The notes under the pieces are model-generated. The model was not told the origin of the DNA. It was given only the letters and a program-made list of their open reading frames with translations, and did no database searches. Positions 8,958 to 20,169 of a stretch of DNA of 64,000 nt are shown one piece after another. The position numbers were made by a program, and so were the translations under genes. The stretch's first letter is position 1, and every line of letters begins with the position of its first letter. The stretch is from the NCBI RefSeq assembly GCF_030646845.1, contig NZ_JAUSLE010000063.1:62001-126000 (forward strand), written 5' to 3'. The stretch is from Rhodoferax sp. (GTDB lineage Bacteria; Pseudomonadota; Gammaproteobacteria; Burkholderiales; Burkholderiaceae_C).

Positions 8958-10193
8958 TCAATCTGCCTGTTTCCGCAGGAAAGCCGGGATTTCGAAGTCG
9001 TCCATCCCCCCGCTGGCCAGCGCATCCACCTTGGCCGCGGCCTGCGTGCGGTCACGGGTACGCCAGACGCTGGGCGTCGCCATCGAGTGGTAGTCAGGCT
9101 GGGTCATGCCGGACGGCGCACCTGAGGCGGAAACCGAGCCGCCCACCTGCATGTTCATCGTAGGCACGTGAAAGGGCACGTTGTCGGTGCCGGTGCGCAG
9201 CACCTGCAGCGGTGGCGCCGTGCGGCGGGCGCCCTGGCGGCTCAGGCCGGTGGCCACCACGGTGACGCGGATCTCGTCGCCCAGGTTGTCGTCGTAGGCG
9301 GTGCCGTAAATGACATGGGCATCGGGTGAGGCATAAGCACGAATCGTGTTCATGGCCAGCTTGGACTCGCTGAGTTTCAGGGAGCCTTTGGCAGCGGTGA
9401 TCAGCACCAGCACGCCCTTGGCACCCGAGAGGTCAATGCCTTCGAGCAGGGGGCAGGCCACCGCCTGCTCAGCCGCAATGCGCGCGCGGTCAGGACCGGA
9501 GGCCACAGCCGTGCCCATCATGGCTTTGCCGGGCTCGCCCATCACGGTGCGCACGTCTTCAAAGTCGACGTTCACGTGGCCAGGCACATTGATGATCTCG
9601 GCGATGCCGCCGACAGCGTTTTTCAGCACATCGTTGGCATGGGCAAAGGCCTCGTCCTGGGTCACGTCGTCGCCCAGCACTTCAAGCAGCTTCTCGTTGA
9701 GCACCACGATCAGCGAGTCGACATTCGCCTCCAGCTCGGCCAGGCCACTGTCGGCGTTGGTCATGCGGCGCCCGCCTTCGAAATCAAACGGTTTGGTCAC
9801 CACGCCCACCGTCAGAATGCCCATTTCGCGGGCCACGCGGGCAATGACAGGCGCCGCGCCCGTGCCCGTGCCGCCGCCCATGCCGGCCGTGATGAACAGC
9901 ATGTGCGCGCCTTCGATGGCCGCGCGAATGTCGTCCACAGCCAGCTCAGCGGCTTCACGCCCCTTGTCGGGTTTGCTGCCGGCGCCCAGGCCGCTGGTGC
10001 CGAGTTGAATGGTCTGGTGCGCATCGCTGCGGCTCAGGGCCTGTGCGTCGGTATTGGCGCAGATGAACTGCACGCCCTGCACTGCGCAGTCGATCATGTG
10101 GCCCACGGCGTTGCCGCCGCCGCCACCGACGCCGATCACCTTGATCTGGGTGCCCTGGTTAAACGCTTCTTCTTCAATCATTTCGATAGGCAT
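8958..10193 (-). CDS. ftsZ: Cell division protein FtsZ, 411 aa
   Basis: Tubulin-like GTPase that forms the Z-ring. It shows the nucleotide loop (IKVIGVGGGGGNAVGHMI), the tubulin signature GGGTGTGAAPVIA near residue 105, the T7-type loop VNVDFEDVRTVM, a variable linker, and the conserved C-terminal FtsA/ZipA-binding peptide DDFEIPAFLRKQ. ATG at 10193 is preceded by AAGGAG at a good distance, so it is preferred over an upstream in-frame start at 10214. It lies downstream of ftsA in the dcw cluster. Confidence 0.98.
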   Translation of the reverse strand: MPIEMIEEEAFNQGTQIKVIGVGGGGGNAVGHMIDCAVQGVQFICANTDAQALSRSDAHQTIQLGTSGLGAGSKPDKGREAAELAVDDIRAAIEGAHMLFITAGMGGGTGTGAAPVIARVAREMGILTVGVVTKPFDFEGGRRMTNADSGLAELEANVDSLIVVLNEKLLEVLGDDVTQDEAFAHANDVLKNAVGGIAEIINVPGHVNVDFEDVRTVMGEPGKAMMGTAVASGPDRARIAAEQAVACPLLEGIDLSGAKGVLVLITAAKGSLKLSESKLAMNTIRAYASPDAHVIYGTAYDDNLGDEIRVTVVATGLSRQGARRTAPPLQVLRTGTDNVPFHVPTMNMQVGGSVSASGAPSGMTQPDYHSMATPSVWRTRDRTQAAAKVDALASGGMDDFEIPAFLRKQAD

Positions 10194-10334
10194 TTTCTTC
10201 TCCTTGAGTTTCAAATAGTTGGCAGTTGCCGAAAGTGGTTGGGATCATTTTTGGGTCACATGGCGATGGCGGATCGGTGCATCGCCATCGCCAGTGCGGG
10301 CTTTCCCGTGCGAGCCAGAGTTTGGATTGCATGG

Positions 10335-11564
10335 TCAGAAGTTCCCCACAAACCAGTCCTTGACCTGGCCGAAAGCGGTTTTCATGGAGCCGTTTTTTTG
10401 CGCCACCTTGAAGCCGCGCAGGCGCGCCATGCGGGCCTCTTCAAGCAAACCCATGACGGTGGCCGCGCGGGGCTGGGCCACCATGTCGGACAGCGCGCTG
10501 GAGTACTTGGGAATGCCACGACGCACCGGCTTGAGGAAGATGTCTTCGCCCAGTTCCACCATGCCGGGCATGATGCAGCTGCCCCCCGTGAGCACAATGC
10601 CGCTGGACAGCATTTCCTCAAAGCCGGACTCGCGCAGGATCTGGTGCACCAGGGAAAAGATCTCTTCGACTCGCGGCTCAATGACCCCAGCCAGCGCCTG
10701 GCGGCTCAGCATGCGTGGGCCGCGATCGCCGAGGCCGGGAACCTCGACCTGGGAGTCAGGGTCGGCCAGCAACTGCTTGGCATAGCCGCTCTCGACCTTG
10801 ATCTCTTCAGCGTCCTTGGTCGGTGTGCGCAGCGCCATCGCAATGTCGCTGGTGATCAGGTCGCCGGCAATCGGAATGACAGCGGTATGGCGAATGGCGC
10901 CGTTGGTGAAGATCGCCACGTCGGTGGTGCCCGCGCCAATGTCCACCAGGGCCACGCCCAGCTCACGCTCGTCTTCGGTCAGCACCGACAGGCTGCTGGC
11001 GAGCGGATTGAGCATGAGCTGCTCAACCTCCAGGCCACAGCGGCGCACGCACTTGATGATGTTCTCGGCCGCGCTTTGCGCGCCGGTCACGATATGGACC
11101 TTGGCTTCAAGACGGATGCCGCTCATGCCGACGGGCTCCTTCACGTCCTGGCCGTCAATGATGAACTCCTGCGGCTCCACCAGCAGCAGGCGCTGGTCGG
11201 TCGAGATGTTGATGGCTTTGGCGGTTTCCACCACGCGCGCCACGTCGGCGGCGGTCACCTCGCGGTCCTTGATGGCCACCATGCCGTGCGAGTTGATGCC
11301 CCGGATGTGGCTGCCGGTGATGCCGGTGTAGACCCGGGTGATCTTGCAGTCGGCCATCAGCTCGGCCTCCTTCAGCGCCTGCTGGATGCTTTGCACCGTG
11401 GCGTCGATGTTCACCACCACGCCGCGCTTGAGGCCGTTGCTGGGCGCAATGCCCAGCCCGGCGAGCTTGAGCTCACCATTGGGCAGCACTTCGGCCACCA
11501 CCACCATCACTTTGGCGGTGCCAATGTCCAGCCCTACGACCAGATCTTTGTATTCTTTCGCCAT
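10335..11564 (-). CDS. ftsA: Cell division protein FtsA, 409 aa
   Basis: Actin-like ATPase that tethers FtsZ to the membrane. The phosphate-1 segment (LVVGLDIGTAKVMVVVAE), the SHMA (1C) subdomain and the later VDIGAGTTDVAIF and GIVLTGGSCIMPGM nucleotide-binding motifs are clear. The tail ends in a short amphipathic segment (KTAFGQVKDWFVGNF), the expected membrane-targeting helix. Length is normal. It is flanked by ftsQ upstream and ftsZ downstream, with a 120-bp ftsA-ftsZ gap that could carry an internal ftsZ promoter. Confidence 0.98.
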   Translation of the reverse strand: MAKEYKDLVVGLDIGTAKVMVVVAEVLPNGELKLAGLGIAPSNGLKRGVVVNIDATVQSIQQALKEAELMADCKITRVYTGITGSHIRGINSHGMVAIKDREVTAADVARVVETAKAINISTDQRLLLVEPQEFIIDGQDVKEPVGMSGIRLEAKVHIVTGAQSAAENIIKCVRRCGLEVEQLMLNPLASSLSVLTEDERELGVALVDIGAGTTDVAIFTNGAIRHTAVIPIAGDLITSDIAMALRTPTKDAEEIKVESGYAKQLLADPDSQVEVPGLGDRGPRMLSRQALAGVIEPRVEEIFSLVHQILRESGFEEMLSSGIVLTGGSCIMPGMVELGEDIFLKPVRRGIPKYSSALSDMVAQPRAATVMGLLEEARMARLRGFKVAQKNGSMKTAFGQVKDWFVGNF

Positions 11565-11598
11565 ATGTTCACCTGTTGCTTCTATTGCCGCTGTCCAA

Positions 11599-12384
11599 CT
11601 ACTTTTTCTGCACTTCCGCCGCCAGCGTGGTCACGCCCCGCAAGCGGATGGCATATCCGTCTTCATGCCGTAAATCTGCCGTCTCCAGGGCGTCCGGCTG
11701 TCGTCCATAGTGCGCCGTCACCTGGGTTAGCGTCTTGAGGAATCGTTGCGTGCGGGCCAGCACCTCGTCCGTCGAGCCGCCGCCGAGTTCCAGCGCAGCG
11801 CCGTTATCCAGCCGTGCGCGCCAGCCGCCGTGACCGGTTTGCTCAAGGTGCTCCAAGTCCATCTCCATCGCTTCAAACAGTGGCTGTAGCGTCTGGTACA
11901 TGGAGAGCACCTGCGCGGCCTGGCCATCCGGGCCGTTCAGCCGGGGCAAAGCCTCCTGCTCGACCTCGCCCACATTGGCTTCAAACACTTCGCCAAAACT
12001 GTTGACCAGCCGGGACTCGCCCTCGACTCCCCAATACGCCACCGCCTGATGCTCCTGCAGGAGCACCTTCAGGCGATTGGGGAACTCGCGACGCACCACC
12101 GCCTGGCGGACCCAGGGCACTGATTCAAAGGCGAGCCGGGCGCGGGTGAGATCCATCGTAAAAAAAGTGCCATTCAGCCGGGGCGCCACATTGGCCCGCA
12201 GGGTGACGGCATTGTTGTGCGTCACCTCGCCGGACACCGAGATGCCACGTATGGCAAACATGGGATGACGCGAGGCCCACCCCGTTACCGCAGCCACGAC
12301 CATCAACGCAAACGCCACGAACAGGGCCGATGCCGTCATGTTCATGAGTTTCACGTCAACGGGCATGGACAGGGTTTCTTTCAT
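11599..12384 (-). CDS. ftsQ: Cell division protein FtsQ, 261 aa
   Basis: Bitopic divisome protein. A short cytoplasmic end precedes one membrane helix (about residues 16-36), then a POTRA domain ([19 protein letters not shown] through [19 protein letters not shown]) and the FtsQ beta domain. It bridges FtsB/FtsL to the rest of the divisome in the periplasm. The start overlaps the ddlB stop (ATGA). The stop is 34 bp upstream of ftsA. Confidence 0.95.
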   Translation of the reverse strand: MKETLSMPVDVKLMNMTASALFVAFALMVVAAVTGWASRHPMFAIRGISVSGEVTHNNAVTLRANVAPRLNGTFFTMDLTRARLAFESVPWVRQAVVRREFPNRLKVLLQEHQAVAYWGVEGESRLVNSFGEVFEANVGEVEQEALPRLNGPDGQAAQVLSMYQTLQPLFEAMEMDLEHLEQTGHGGWRARLDNGAALELGGGSTDEVLARTQRFLKTLTQVTAHYGRQPDALETADLRHEDGYAIRLRGVTTLAAEVQKK

Positions 12385-13379
12385 GACGAGACCCCTGCCT
12401 GGCCCGACGGCCCGTTGCCGGCGTCAGTGCTTGTCGCCGCGTAGTCCAGCGTGGCATGCCGCAACACCTCCACACACAGCGCCGGATAGCTGATGCCGGT
12501 CGCCTTGGCGGCCATGGGTACCAGCGAGTGCCCGGTCATGCCAGGCGAGGTATTGATCTCCAGCAGGTAGGGGGTGCGCGTGCCGGCATCAATCATCACA
12601 TCGGCACGGGCCCAACCGCGGCAGCCGAGCACCCGATAGGCCTTGAGCACCAACGCTTGAATGGCCTCCTCTTCACCCGCCGGCAGGCCGCACGGCACCA
12701 GATACTGCGTGGTGTCGGTGAAGTATTTGTTCTGGTAGTCGTAGTTGCCTTCAGGCGCCACGATGCGGATCACTGGCAGCGCCCGGGCAGTCGCGCCAGT
12801 GCCCAGGACCGCAATGGTCACCTCATCGCCACTGACAAACTGTTCACACAGTACTTCGGTGTCATGCTGCGCCGCCAGCGCGTACGCGGCAGCACACTGC
12901 TCCAGTGCGGTGACCTTGGTCAGCCCAATCGTGGAGCCTTCGCGCGCGGGTTTCACGATCATGGGGCTGCCCAATTCGGCCAGGGCCTGGGCGGTGGCTG
13001 CCGCACTGTCCACCTGGTGCCACGCCGGCGTGGGCAGGCCCTCGGCACGCCAGATGCGTTTGGTCATGACCTTGTCAATGGCGATGCTGGAGGCCATCAC
13101 GCCCGAGCCGGTGTAGGGAATGCCCAGCAACTCCAGGGCGCCCTGCACCGTGCCGTCTTCACCAAAGCGGCCATGCAATGCGATGAAGCACCGCGCAAAG
13201 CCGTCGCGTTTGAGCTCGGCCAGGTCCCGCTGCGCGGGGTCGAAGGCATGGGCATCCACCCCTTGCGAGATCAGGGCCTGCAGCACGCCCTGGCCCGACA
13301 TGAGGGAGACTTCCCGCTCCGCGGACGCTCCGCCCATGAGCACGGCGACCTTGCCAAAATTTATATCAGAATGACTCAT
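12381..13379 (-). CDS. ddlB: D-alanine--D-alanine ligase, 332 aa
   Basis: ATP-grasp enzyme joining two D-alanines for the peptidoglycan stem peptide. Family motifs are [17 protein letters not shown] (N-terminal binding loop), [28 protein letters not shown], and [17 protein letters not shown] near the C-terminus with the metal-binding Glu/Asn. Length is normal. The ATG overlaps the murC stop (ATGA), and this junction lies inside a copy of the dispersed 55-bp element, so the initiation codon itself is element sequence. Confidence 0.97.
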   Translation of the reverse strand: MSHSDINFGKVAVLMGGASAEREVSLMSGQGVLQALISQGVDAHAFDPAQRDLAELKRDGFARCFIALHGRFGEDGTVQGALELLGIPYTGSGVMASSIAIDKVMTKRIWRAEGLPTPAWHQVDSAAATAQALAELGSPMIVKPAREGSTIGLTKVTALEQCAAAYALAAQHDTEVLCEQFVSGDEVTIAVLGTGATARALPVIRIVAPEGNYDYQNKYFTDTTQYLVPCGLPAGEEEAIQALVLKAYRVLGCRGWARADVMIDAGTRTPYLLEINTSPGMTGHSLVPMAAKATGISYPALCVEVLRHATLDYAATSTDAGNGPSGQAGVSS

Positions 13380-13421
13380 AGCCCTCGTGTTTCCTGCGGT
13401 AGTTGCTCTGAATTTTGTAGC
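13368..13421 (-). repeat. Dispersed 55-bp element at the murC/ddlB junction
   Basis: The minus strand starts GCTACAAAATTCAGAGCAAC and ends CGAGGGCTATGAGTCATTC. It supplies the murC C-terminus and stop and the ddlB ATG. Confidence 0.65.
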
Positions 13422-14809
13422 ATCTCAAGAATCTTCCCGGGCACGGCGCCAATGGAGCCCGCGCCCATGCACAGCACCACGTCACCCGCCCGGGCGTTGT
13501 CAAGAATGGCCTGCGGCATGTCGACGATGTCATCGACAAAGACCGGTTCGATGCGACCGGCCACGCGCAGGGAACGCGCCAGGCTGCGGCCGTCCGCCGC
13601 CACAATCGGTGCCTCACCGGCGGCGTACACCTCGGCCAGCAAGACCGCATCGGCCTGTCCAATCACCTTGACGAAGTCCTCGAAACAGTCGCGCGTGCGG
13701 GTGTAGCGATGCGGCTGGAACGCCAGCACCAGACGCCGATCTGGAAAAGCGCCGCGTGCTGCCGCCAGGGTGGCCGCCATTTCAACCGGGTGGTGGCCGT
13801 AGTCGTCCACCAGCGTGAAGTCGCCGCCGTCGCGCGCTGCCACCTCGCCGTAGCGCTGGAAGCGCCGGCCCACCCCCTTGAAATCAGCGAGTGCCTTCTG
13901 GACCGCAAGGTCGGGCACGTTCAGCTCCACCGCCACCGCAATCGCCGACAGGGCATTGAGCACGTTGTGTCGACCCGGCAGGTTCAGCACCACCGGGAGG
14001 TCCGGCAGCACGACGCCATTGCGACGCTGCACGGTGAAGTGCATTTGTCCATCCACCGCGCGCACGGCCACGGCCCGTACTTCGGCCCCCTCGTCAAAGC
14101 CATAGCTCGTGATCGGACAGGTGACTTGCGGCACGATCTCGCGCACGGCGGCGTCGTCGGTGCACAGGATGGCCGTGCCATAGAAAGGCATGCGGTGCAG
14201 GAAATCAACGAACGCCTGCTTGAGGCGGCCAAAGTCGTGGCCGTAGGTCTCCATGTGGTCGGCGTCGATATTGGTCACCACCGCCATCACTGGCAACAGG
14301 TTCAGGAACGAGGCGTCCGACTCGTCGGCTTCCACCACGATGTAGTCACCCTGCCCGAGGCGGGCATTGGCCCCCGCGCTGTTGAGTCGCCCGCCGATGA
14401 CAAAGGTGGGATCCAGCCCCGCTTCCGCCAGCACGCTGGCGACCAGGCTGGTGGTGGTGGTCTTGCCGTGGGTGCCGGCGATGGCGATGCCCTGCTTCAG
14501 CCGCATGAGTTCGGCCAGCATGAGCGCGCGCGGCACCACGGGGATGCGCTTCTCGCGGGCCGCAAGCACTTCAGGGTTGTCCGCTTGCACGGCGGTTGAA
14601 ATAACCACTGCGTCCGCACCGGACACGTTGGCGGCCACATGACCCACATGGGTCTGGATGCCCAGGCTGGCGAGGCGCTTCAAGGTAGCGCTCTCCGCCA
14701 GGTCGGAACCCGAAATGGTGTAGCCCAGATTGAACAGCACTTCGGCGATGCCTGACATGCCGACGCCGCCAATGCCCACAAAATGAATATGGCGCACAGC
14801 ATGTTTCAT
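13376..14809 (-). CDS. murC: UDP-N-acetylmuramate--L-alanine ligase, 477 aa
   Basis: Adds L-Ala to UDP-MurNAc. The start [17 protein letters not shown] and the Mur-ligase P-loop [13 protein letters not shown] (about residue 115) are diagnostic. The central [11 protein letters not shown] and [12 protein letters not shown] motifs are present. ATG at 14809 overlaps the murG stop as ATGA, so this start is preferred over the longer frame from 14827. The last 15 residues ([15 protein letters not shown]) are encoded by a copy of the dispersed 55-bp element that also supplies the ddlB start. Confidence 0.97.
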   Translation of the reverse strand: MKHAVRHIHFVGIGGVGMSGIAEVLFNLGYTISGSDLAESATLKRLASLGIQTHVGHVAANVSGADAVVISTAVQADNPEVLAAREKRIPVVPRALMLAELMRLKQGIAIAGTHGKTTTTSLVASVLAEAGLDPTFVIGGRLNSAGANARLGQGDYIVVEADESDASFLNLLPVMAVVTNIDADHMETYGHDFGRLKQAFVDFLHRMPFYGTAILCTDDAAVREIVPQVTCPITSYGFDEGAEVRAVAVRAVDGQMHFTVQRRNGVVLPDLPVVLNLPGRHNVLNALSAIAVAVELNVPDLAVQKALADFKGVGRRFQRYGEVAARDGGDFTLVDDYGHHPVEMAATLAAARGAFPDRRLVLAFQPHRYTRTRDCFEDFVKVIGQADAVLLAEVYAAGEAPIVAADGRSLARSLRVAGRIEPVFVDDIVDMPQAILDNARAGDVVLCMGAGSIGAVPGKILEMLQNSEQLPQETRGL

Positions 14810-15897
14810 TGACTCAACTCCTCGCATGCGGCCACGATCTTCGCGGTCGCGTCAATTCTTTCCAGTTTTTTGGCCTGTAGAGCGCACGCGAGCAGCGTCG
14901 AACGCTCTGTTTTTTGTAGCATGGCGGCAAGCCACTCGGGCGTCAGCTCATGCTGGGGCACCAGCCAGCCCGCACCCTGGTCGACCAGAAACCGCGCGTT
15001 GGTGGTCTGGTGGTCGTCCACGGCAGACGGAAAGGGCACGAACAGGGCCGCCGCGCCCACTGCCGCCAGTTCCGTCACGGTGCTGGCACCGGCACGGCAG
15101 ATCACCAGATCGGCATCGGCAAAGGCTTGCGCGGTGTCATCAATGAAAGGCGTGAGTTCCGCCTGCACACCTGCGGCGGTGTAGTTGGCGCGCAGGGCGT
15201 CGATCTGGGCGGCGCCGCTCTGGTGGATGACCACCGGGCGTTGGCCTGGTGGTATGAGGGCCAGCGCACGCGGCACGATGTCGTTCAGGGCACGTGCGCC
15301 CAGGCTGCCCCCGACCACCAGCACGCGCAAGGGTCCGCTGCGCGCGGCAAAACGGGTGGCCGGCTCGGCACCCCCGATGAAGGCGGGACGCAAGGGGTTG
15401 CCCACCCAGTGCCCGTTTTTCATGACATTGGGGAAAGCGGTAAAGATGCGCTTGGCCACTGACGCCAGTACCTTGTTGGCCATGCCGGGAACTGAGTTCT
15501 GTTCGTGCAGGATCAGCGGCCTGCCCAGCAAGACGCTCATTATGCCGGCCGGGAACGTGATGTAGCCGCCCAGCCCCACCACCACATCAGGCTTGACGCG
15601 GCGCAGCACCTGAATGCTCTGCCAGCAAGCCCGCAGCAGGCGCCAGGGCAACATGACCAGAGTCCTGAACCCCTTGCCACGCACACCCGAGAAGTCAAGC
15701 GCTTCAAAAGGAAACCCCTGGGGCGGCACCAACCGGCTTTCCATGCTCGGCTGCGACGCGCTGCCCGAGCCGCCGAGCCAGTGCACCCGCCAGCCGCGCT
15801 CACGCAAAGCCTGTGCCACGGCCAGGCCCGGGAAGATATGGCCGCCGGTGCCGCCGGCCATAACGAGCGCACAGCGGGGTGACGATGCTGCGCTCAT
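14806..15897 (-). CDS. murG: UDP-GlcNAc transferase to lipid I, 363 aa
   Basis: Membrane-associated glycosyltransferase converting lipid I to lipid II. It has the first glycine loop ([19 protein letters not shown]), [25 protein letters not shown] and the C-terminal donor-site region [16 protein letters not shown] with [17 protein letters not shown]. Length is normal. The final 40 residues include an in-frame 55-bp element copy ([20 protein letters not shown]). Start overlaps the ftsW stop and the stop overlaps the murC start. Confidence 0.97.
   Translation of the reverse strand: MSAASSPRCALVMAGGTGGHIFPGLAVAQALRERGWRVHWLGGSGSASQPSMESRLVPPQGFPFEALDFSGVRGKGFRTLVMLPWRLLRACWQSIQVLRRVKPDVVVGLGGYITFPAGIMSVLLGRPLILHEQNSVPGMANKVLASVAKRIFTAFPNVMKNGHWVGNPLRPAFIGGAEPATRFAARSGPLRVLVVGGSLGARALNDIVPRALALIPPGQRPVVIHQSGAAQIDALRANYTAAGVQAELTPFIDDTAQAFADADLVICRAGASTVTELAAVGAAALFVPFPSAVDDHQTTNARFLVDQGAGWLVPQHELTPEWLAAMLQKTERSTLLACALQAKKLERIDATAKIVAACEELSQ
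14864..14920 (-). repeat. Dispersed 55-bp element, copy in murG
   Basis: The minus strand starts GCTACAAAAAACAGAGCGTT and ends CTCTACAGGCCAAAAAACTGG, in frame near the murG C-terminus. Confidence 0.65.
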
Positions 15898-17150
15898 ACC
15901 CGGCCTCCGTGCATCAGGGTGCGGTTTTCGTAGTCAATGCGCAATACGACAGCCAGGGCCACCATGTTGACGAGAATGGCCGAGCCACCGTAACTCATCA
16001 GCGGCAAGGTCAACCCTTTGGTGGGCAGCGCCCCCAGGTTCACACCCATGTTGATGAAGGCCTGGAACCCCATCCAGATGCCCACGCCCTGCGCCACCAG
16101 CCCGGCAAATACCCGGTCCAGCGCAATGGCCTGACGCCCGATGTGCATCATGCGGCGGGTCAGCCAGAGGAACAGGCCAATGACGCAGACGACACCTACC
16201 AGGCCGAACTCTTCCCCGATGACGGCCAGCAGAAAATCGGTGTGGGCCTCGGGCAGCCAGTGCAGTTTCTCGACGCTGCCGCCCAGGCCGACGCCAAAAA
16301 TCTCGCCGCGCCCAATGGCAATCAGCGAATGGGTGAGCTGGTAGCCTTTGGCCAGTGCGTTCTTCTCGCTCCAGGGGTCGAGGTAGGCAAAGATGCGCTC
16401 GCGCCGCCAGTCGCTCAGGGCAATCATCAGCCCGAAAGCGACCACCAGCACGGTGGCGATCAGGAAGAACATGCGGGCATTGACGCCGCCCAGGAACAGG
16501 ATGCCCATGGCAATGACGGCGATCACCATGAAGGCGCCCATATCAGGCTCGGCCAGCAGCAGCATTCCGACCACCGCCACGGCGACACCCATGGGCGCCA
16601 CCGCACGGAAAAAACGCTCTTTGACGTCCATCTTGCGCACCATGTAGTCCGCCGCGTATAGCAGCACGGCGAATTTCGCCAGCTCGGAGGGCTGGAAACT
16701 CAGAGGCCCCAGGGAAATCCAGCGACGCGCACCATAGACCACCTTGCCGACATGCGGTATCAAGACCGCGGCCAACAGGACCAGGGACACCACAAACAGC
16801 CAGGGCGCCGCCTTTTCCCAGGTCGCCACCGGCACCTGAAAAGCCAGCAGCGCCGCAACAAAAGAGATGGCCAGCCACATCAGATGGCGCGTCAGGAAAT
16901 AGGTATGGGTGTACTTGGCGAACCTCGGGTTTTCCGGCATCGCAATCGACGCCGAGTACACCATCACCAGCCCCCAGGCCAGCAATGCCACCGTGACCCA
17001 GACCAGCGCCTGGTCAAATCCGGTCTCACGCGTCGGAACACTGCCAGTGGCTGCGCGCCGCGTCGCGCCCAGGCGCACGGGCAGGACATCCCCCGCCGGC
17101 TTGGTCAGGGCCGCGAACCATCCCGACAGGCGCTGGCTTAGTCCACTCAC
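15894..17150 (-). CDS. ftsW: SEDS-family peptidoglycan glycosyltransferase FtsW, 418 aa
   Basis: Septal peptidoglycan polymerase, partner of FtsI. About ten membrane helices are visible, with conserved SEDS sequences: [17 protein letters not shown], the [19 protein letters not shown] segment with the catalytic-loop region, and the C-terminal [24 protein letters not shown] 50-residue cytoplasmic N-terminal extension precedes helix 1. The start codon is GTG, overlapping the murD stop (GTGA). Confidence 0.97.
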   Translation of the reverse strand: MSGLSQRLSGWFAALTKPAGDVLPVRLGATRRAATGSVPTRETGFDQALVWVTVALLAWGLVMVYSASIAMPENPRFAKYTHTYFLTRHLMWLAISFVAALLAFQVPVATWEKAAPWLFVVSLVLLAAVLIPHVGKVVYGARRWISLGPLSFQPSELAKFAVLLYAADYMVRKMDVKERFFRAVAPMGVAVAVVGMLLLAEPDMGAFMVIAVIAMGILFLGGVNARMFFLIATVLVVAFGLMIALSDWRRERIFAYLDPWSEKNALAKGYQLTHSLIAIGRGEIFGVGLGGSVEKLHWLPEAHTDFLLAVIGEEFGLVGVVCVIGLFLWLTRRMMHIGRQAIALDRVFAGLVAQGVGIWMGFQAFINMGVNLGALPTKGLTLPLMSYGGSAILVNMVALAVVLRIDYENRTLMHGGRV

Positions 17151-18973
17151 AGACCGCCCTCCATCTGAACGCCTGCCGAACTGGCCAGTTCGCTGACCGC
17201 ATCAATGAACACCTGGGCGCGGTGTTCGTAGTTGTCGAACATGTCAAAACTGGCGCAGGCCGGCGACATCAGCACGGCATCCCCGGCGTGCGCCAGCCGG
17301 TTGGCCTGAGCCACCGCCTCCACCATGGACGCCGCATCCACCAGCGGCACGCCGCAGGCCTCCAGCGCGGCCCGAATCTGCGGGGCGTCGCGCCCGATCA
17401 GCACCACCGCGCGCGCATAGCGTGACACCGGCTCGGCCAGCGGCGAGAAGTCCTGCCCCTTGCCTTCGCCGCCCATGATGGCGATCACCTTGCGATCAGC
17501 GCCCAGGCCACTGAGGGCTGCCACAGTGGCGCCCACATTGGTGCCTTTGCTGTCGTCAAAGAATTCCACCCCGTTGAGGATGCCGATTGGCTCCACCCGG
17601 TGCGGCTCGCCCCGGTACTCGCGCAGGCCATAGAGCATCGGACCCAGGGCGCAATCCGCCGCCGTGGCGAGTGCCAACGCCGCCAGCGCGTTGACTGCGT
17701 TGTGCCGTCCCCGGATACGCAAGGCATCGGCGGGTATCAGGCGCTGGATGTGAATCTCTTCCTGCGCCTCGTTGCGTTTGCGCCGGGTCTCATCAGCCTC
17801 GAGGGCTCGCACCAGCCACACCATGCCATTGACCTGCTCGATGCCGAAGTCGCCAGGACGCTGCGGCATGTCGCCCCCGAACGTGACATAGGGGCGCACG
17901 ACCGGGCGCTGCAGTTTCACTCTGACGGGTTCAGGCAGCATCGCCATGACCAGCGGGTCTTCCCGATTGAGCACCATCAGGCCCTGCTGGCCAAAGATGT
18001 TCGCCTTGGCGCTGGCATAGGCCGCCATGCTGCCATGCCAGTCCAGGTGGTCCTGCGTGACGTTGAGCACCGCGGCAGCGGTGGGCTCAAAACCTTGCAC
18101 GCCATCGAGCTGGAAACTGGACAACTCAAGCACCCAGACCGCAGGCAGGGTGCCCGCATCGATGTGAGCGGCCAGCGTGTCCAGGAGCGTGGGGCCGATA
18201 TTGCCGGCCACCGCCACCGTTTTGCCCGCATGAGCGATCAGTTGCCCCGTGAGCGATGTGACCGTGGTCTTGCCATTGGTGCCGGTGATGGCCAGGACCG
18301 CGGGCGCATAGCCCTGCGAGGTCCGCAGCGCCTGCAAGGCCATGGCGTACAAACTCAATTCGGCCCCCACAAGAATACCCACTGCACGGGCCGCCATGAC
18401 GACCGGCGCCACCGCTTCGGGACTCAGGCCCGGCGAGCGGTACACCGCCTGCAGCCCCTGCCCCTCGACCAGTGCCGCATCGAACGCCCCGGACACAAAG
18501 CGCACCTGGGGCAGTTCCTGTTGCAGCACGGGCAGCTGCGGCGGCGCAGCGCGCGTGTCTGCCACCGTAACGGCAGCCGCACCGCAACGCACACACCAGC
18601 GCGCCATCGCCAGACCGGAAGCACCCAGGCCCAGAATCAGAATGCTCTGGCCCTGCAGGGGCAAGAAATCCGCGCATGGCTGGTCCTGAGGTGCAGCGTT
18701 TTGCGCCAACACTTGCCCAGGCACGTCTTCCGATACGGTGGGCCCAGGCTCTGCCTGCACAGACGCTTGCTCGGGCGCGCTCACTTCGACAAACATCCGG
18801 GCCACAAAGGCCGCTGCATCGCGCGCCGCCGTCAGGGTGGTGGGCTGAACGTTTGAAAGGGGAGGAGAAGCAGCTTCGACCGGCACCGCCGCTGACTGCG
18901 CGTGCGCCTCCACCGCAGCCTCGGGAGGCCGCATGGATTCTTCGCCAGGAACGAGCGGGTCGTGCGGATTCAT
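17147..18973 (-). CDS. murD: UDP-N-acetylmuramoylalanine--D-glutamate ligase with N-terminal extension, 608 aa
   Basis: Adds D-Glu to UDP-MurNAc-L-Ala. The catalytic body starts near residue 106 ([20 protein letters not shown]). It contains the P-loop [27 protein letters not shown] and the C-terminal [15 protein letters not shown]. MurD is usually 440-480 aa; this one has about 100 extra N-terminal residues rich in Ala, Pro, Glu and Val, apparently disordered, plus a small charged insertion ([14 protein letters not shown]). ATG at 18973 overlaps the mraY stop (ATGA) and is favoured over 19006. No later ATG would remove the extension without losing translational coupling. Confidence 0.94.
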   Translation of the reverse strand: MNPHDPLVPGEESMRPPEAAVEAHAQSAAVPVEAASPPLSNVQPTTLTAARDAAAFVARMFVEVSAPEQASVQAEPGPTVSEDVPGQVLAQNAAPQDQPCADFLPLQGQSILILGLGASGLAMARWCVRCGAAAVTVADTRAAPPQLPVLQQELPQVRFVSGAFDAALVEGQGLQAVYRSPGLSPEAVAPVVMAARAVGILVGAELSLYAMALQALRTSQGYAPAVLAITGTNGKTTVTSLTGQLIAHAGKTVAVAGNIGPTLLDTLAAHIDAGTLPAVWVLELSSFQLDGVQGFEPTAAAVLNVTQDHLDWHGSMAAYASAKANIFGQQGLMVLNREDPLVMAMLPEPVRVKLQRPVVRPYVTFGGDMPQRPGDFGIEQVNGMVWLVRALEADETRRKRNEAQEEIHIQRLIPADALRIRGRHNAVNALAALALATAADCALGPMLYGLREYRGEPHRVEPIGILNGVEFFDDSKGTNVGATVAALSGLGADRKVIAIMGGEGKGQDFSPLAEPVSRYARAVVLIGRDAPQIRAALEACGVPLVDAASMVEAVAQANRLAHAGDAVLMSPACASFDMFDNYEHRAQVFIDAVSELASSAGVQMEGGL

Positions 18974-20148
18974 CTCAGCTTCAAGGTTGACAGGCCAACC
19001 AGGCACAGCAGCATGGTGATGATCCAGAAACGAACCACGACCTGGGTCTCTTTCCAGCCGCTTTTCTCGAAGTGGTGATGCAGCGGGGCCATCTTCAAAA
19101 TGCGGCGCCCTTCACCGTACTTCTTCTTGGTGTATTTGAAGTACGTCACCTGCAGCATGACGGACAAGGCTTCCACCACGAAGATGCCGCCCATGATGGC
19201 CAGCACGATTTCCTGGCGTACGATCACCGCGATCGTGCCCAAAGCGGCGCCCAGTGCCAGGGCACCCACGTCGCCCATGAACACCTGGGCTGGATGGGTG
19301 TTGAACCACAGAAATGCCAGACCCGCCCCGGCCATGGCCGCGCAGAAGATCAGCAATTCACCGGCCCCCGGAATGTGCGGGAAAAACAGGTATTTGGAAT
19401 AGACGGCGCTGCCAGTTACATACGCAAAAATACCCAGCGCCGAACCGACCATCACGACCGGCATGATGGCCAGACCATCCAGGCCATCGGTGAGGTTCAC
19501 GGCGTTGCTGGAGCCGACGATGACAAGGTAGGTCAGGATGACAAAGCCCAGCACGCCAAGCGGATAGCTGACTTCCTTGAAGAAGGGCAGCATCAGGCCG
19601 GCCTTGGGCGGCAGGCTCATGTCAAAACCCGACTGCACCCATTTCATGAACAGCTCCAGCACGCGCAGATTGGAGCTCTCGGAAATACTGAACACCAGGT
19701 ACAACGCTGCCACGAGGCCGATGAGCGATTGCCAGAAATACTTCTCCCGTGAGCGCATGCCCTCGGGGTCCTTGTGCACCACCTTGCGCCAGTCGTCAAC
19801 CCAGCCGATCGCACCAAAACCCAGTGTGACCAGCAGCACGATCCACACGAACCGGTTGCTCAGGTCAAACCAAAGAAGCGTGGAGACGGCGATGCACAGC
19901 AAGATCAGCACCCCGCCCATGGTGGGTGTGCCACTCTTGCTCATGTGCGAAGCCATGCCATAGCCACGAATGGGCTGGCCAATCTTCAGCTCGGCGAGAC
20001 GGCGAATGACAAAAGGCCCGGCCACCAGCCCCATCAACAGCGCCGTCAGCGCGGCCATCACGGCACGGAAGGTCAGGTACTGGAACACCCGGAAGAATCC
20101 GAATTCGGGCGACAGTGACTGAAGCCACTGGGCAAGGCTCAAAAGCAT
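18970..20148 (-). CDS. mraY: Phospho-MurNAc-pentapeptide transferase, 392 aa
   Basis: Ten-helix inner-membrane enzyme transferring phospho-MurNAc-pentapeptide to undecaprenyl phosphate, forming lipid I. Recognisable regions are the [11 protein letters not shown] loop, WVDDWRKV (catalytic Asp pair), [16 protein letters not shown], and the cytoplasmic [19 protein letters not shown] near the C-terminus. Length is slightly above the E. coli enzyme (360), because of a longer loop after helix 4 ([20 protein letters not shown]). It lies 21 bp downstream of murF. Confidence 0.97.
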   Translation of the reverse strand: MLLSLAQWLQSLSPEFGFFRVFQYLTFRAVMAALTALLMGLVAGPFVIRRLAELKIGQPIRGYGMASHMSKSGTPTMGGVLILLCIAVSTLLWFDLSNRFVWIVLLVTLGFGAIGWVDDWRKVVHKDPEGMRSREKYFWQSLIGLVAALYLVFSISESSNLRVLELFMKWVQSGFDMSLPPKAGLMLPFFKEVSYPLGVLGFVILTYLVIVGSSNAVNLTDGLDGLAIMPVVMVGSALGIFAYVTGSAVYSKYLFFPHIPGAGELLIFCAAMAGAGLAFLWFNTHPAQVFMGDVGALALGAALGTIAVIVRQEIVLAIMGGIFVVEALSVMLQVTYFKYTKKKYGEGRRILKMAPLHHHFEKSGWKETQVVVRFWIITMLLCLVGLSTLKLR

Positions 20149-20169
20149 TGCGCACTCCTGTGTTCGGTG

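Noticed and set aside
8028..9125. Plus-strand frame opposite lpxC and the ftsZ C-terminus
   Set aside because: Crosses two real minus-strand genes and the intergenic repeat; translation is low-complexity.
9576..11738. 720-aa open frame on the plus strand opposite ftsZ and ftsA
   Set aside because: It is a high-GC antisense shadow of two highly conserved genes, has repeated His/Gly-rich low-complexity translation and no recognisable domain.
17600..18856. 418-aa plus-strand frame opposite murD
   Set aside because: Antisense shadow, no domain and no start context.
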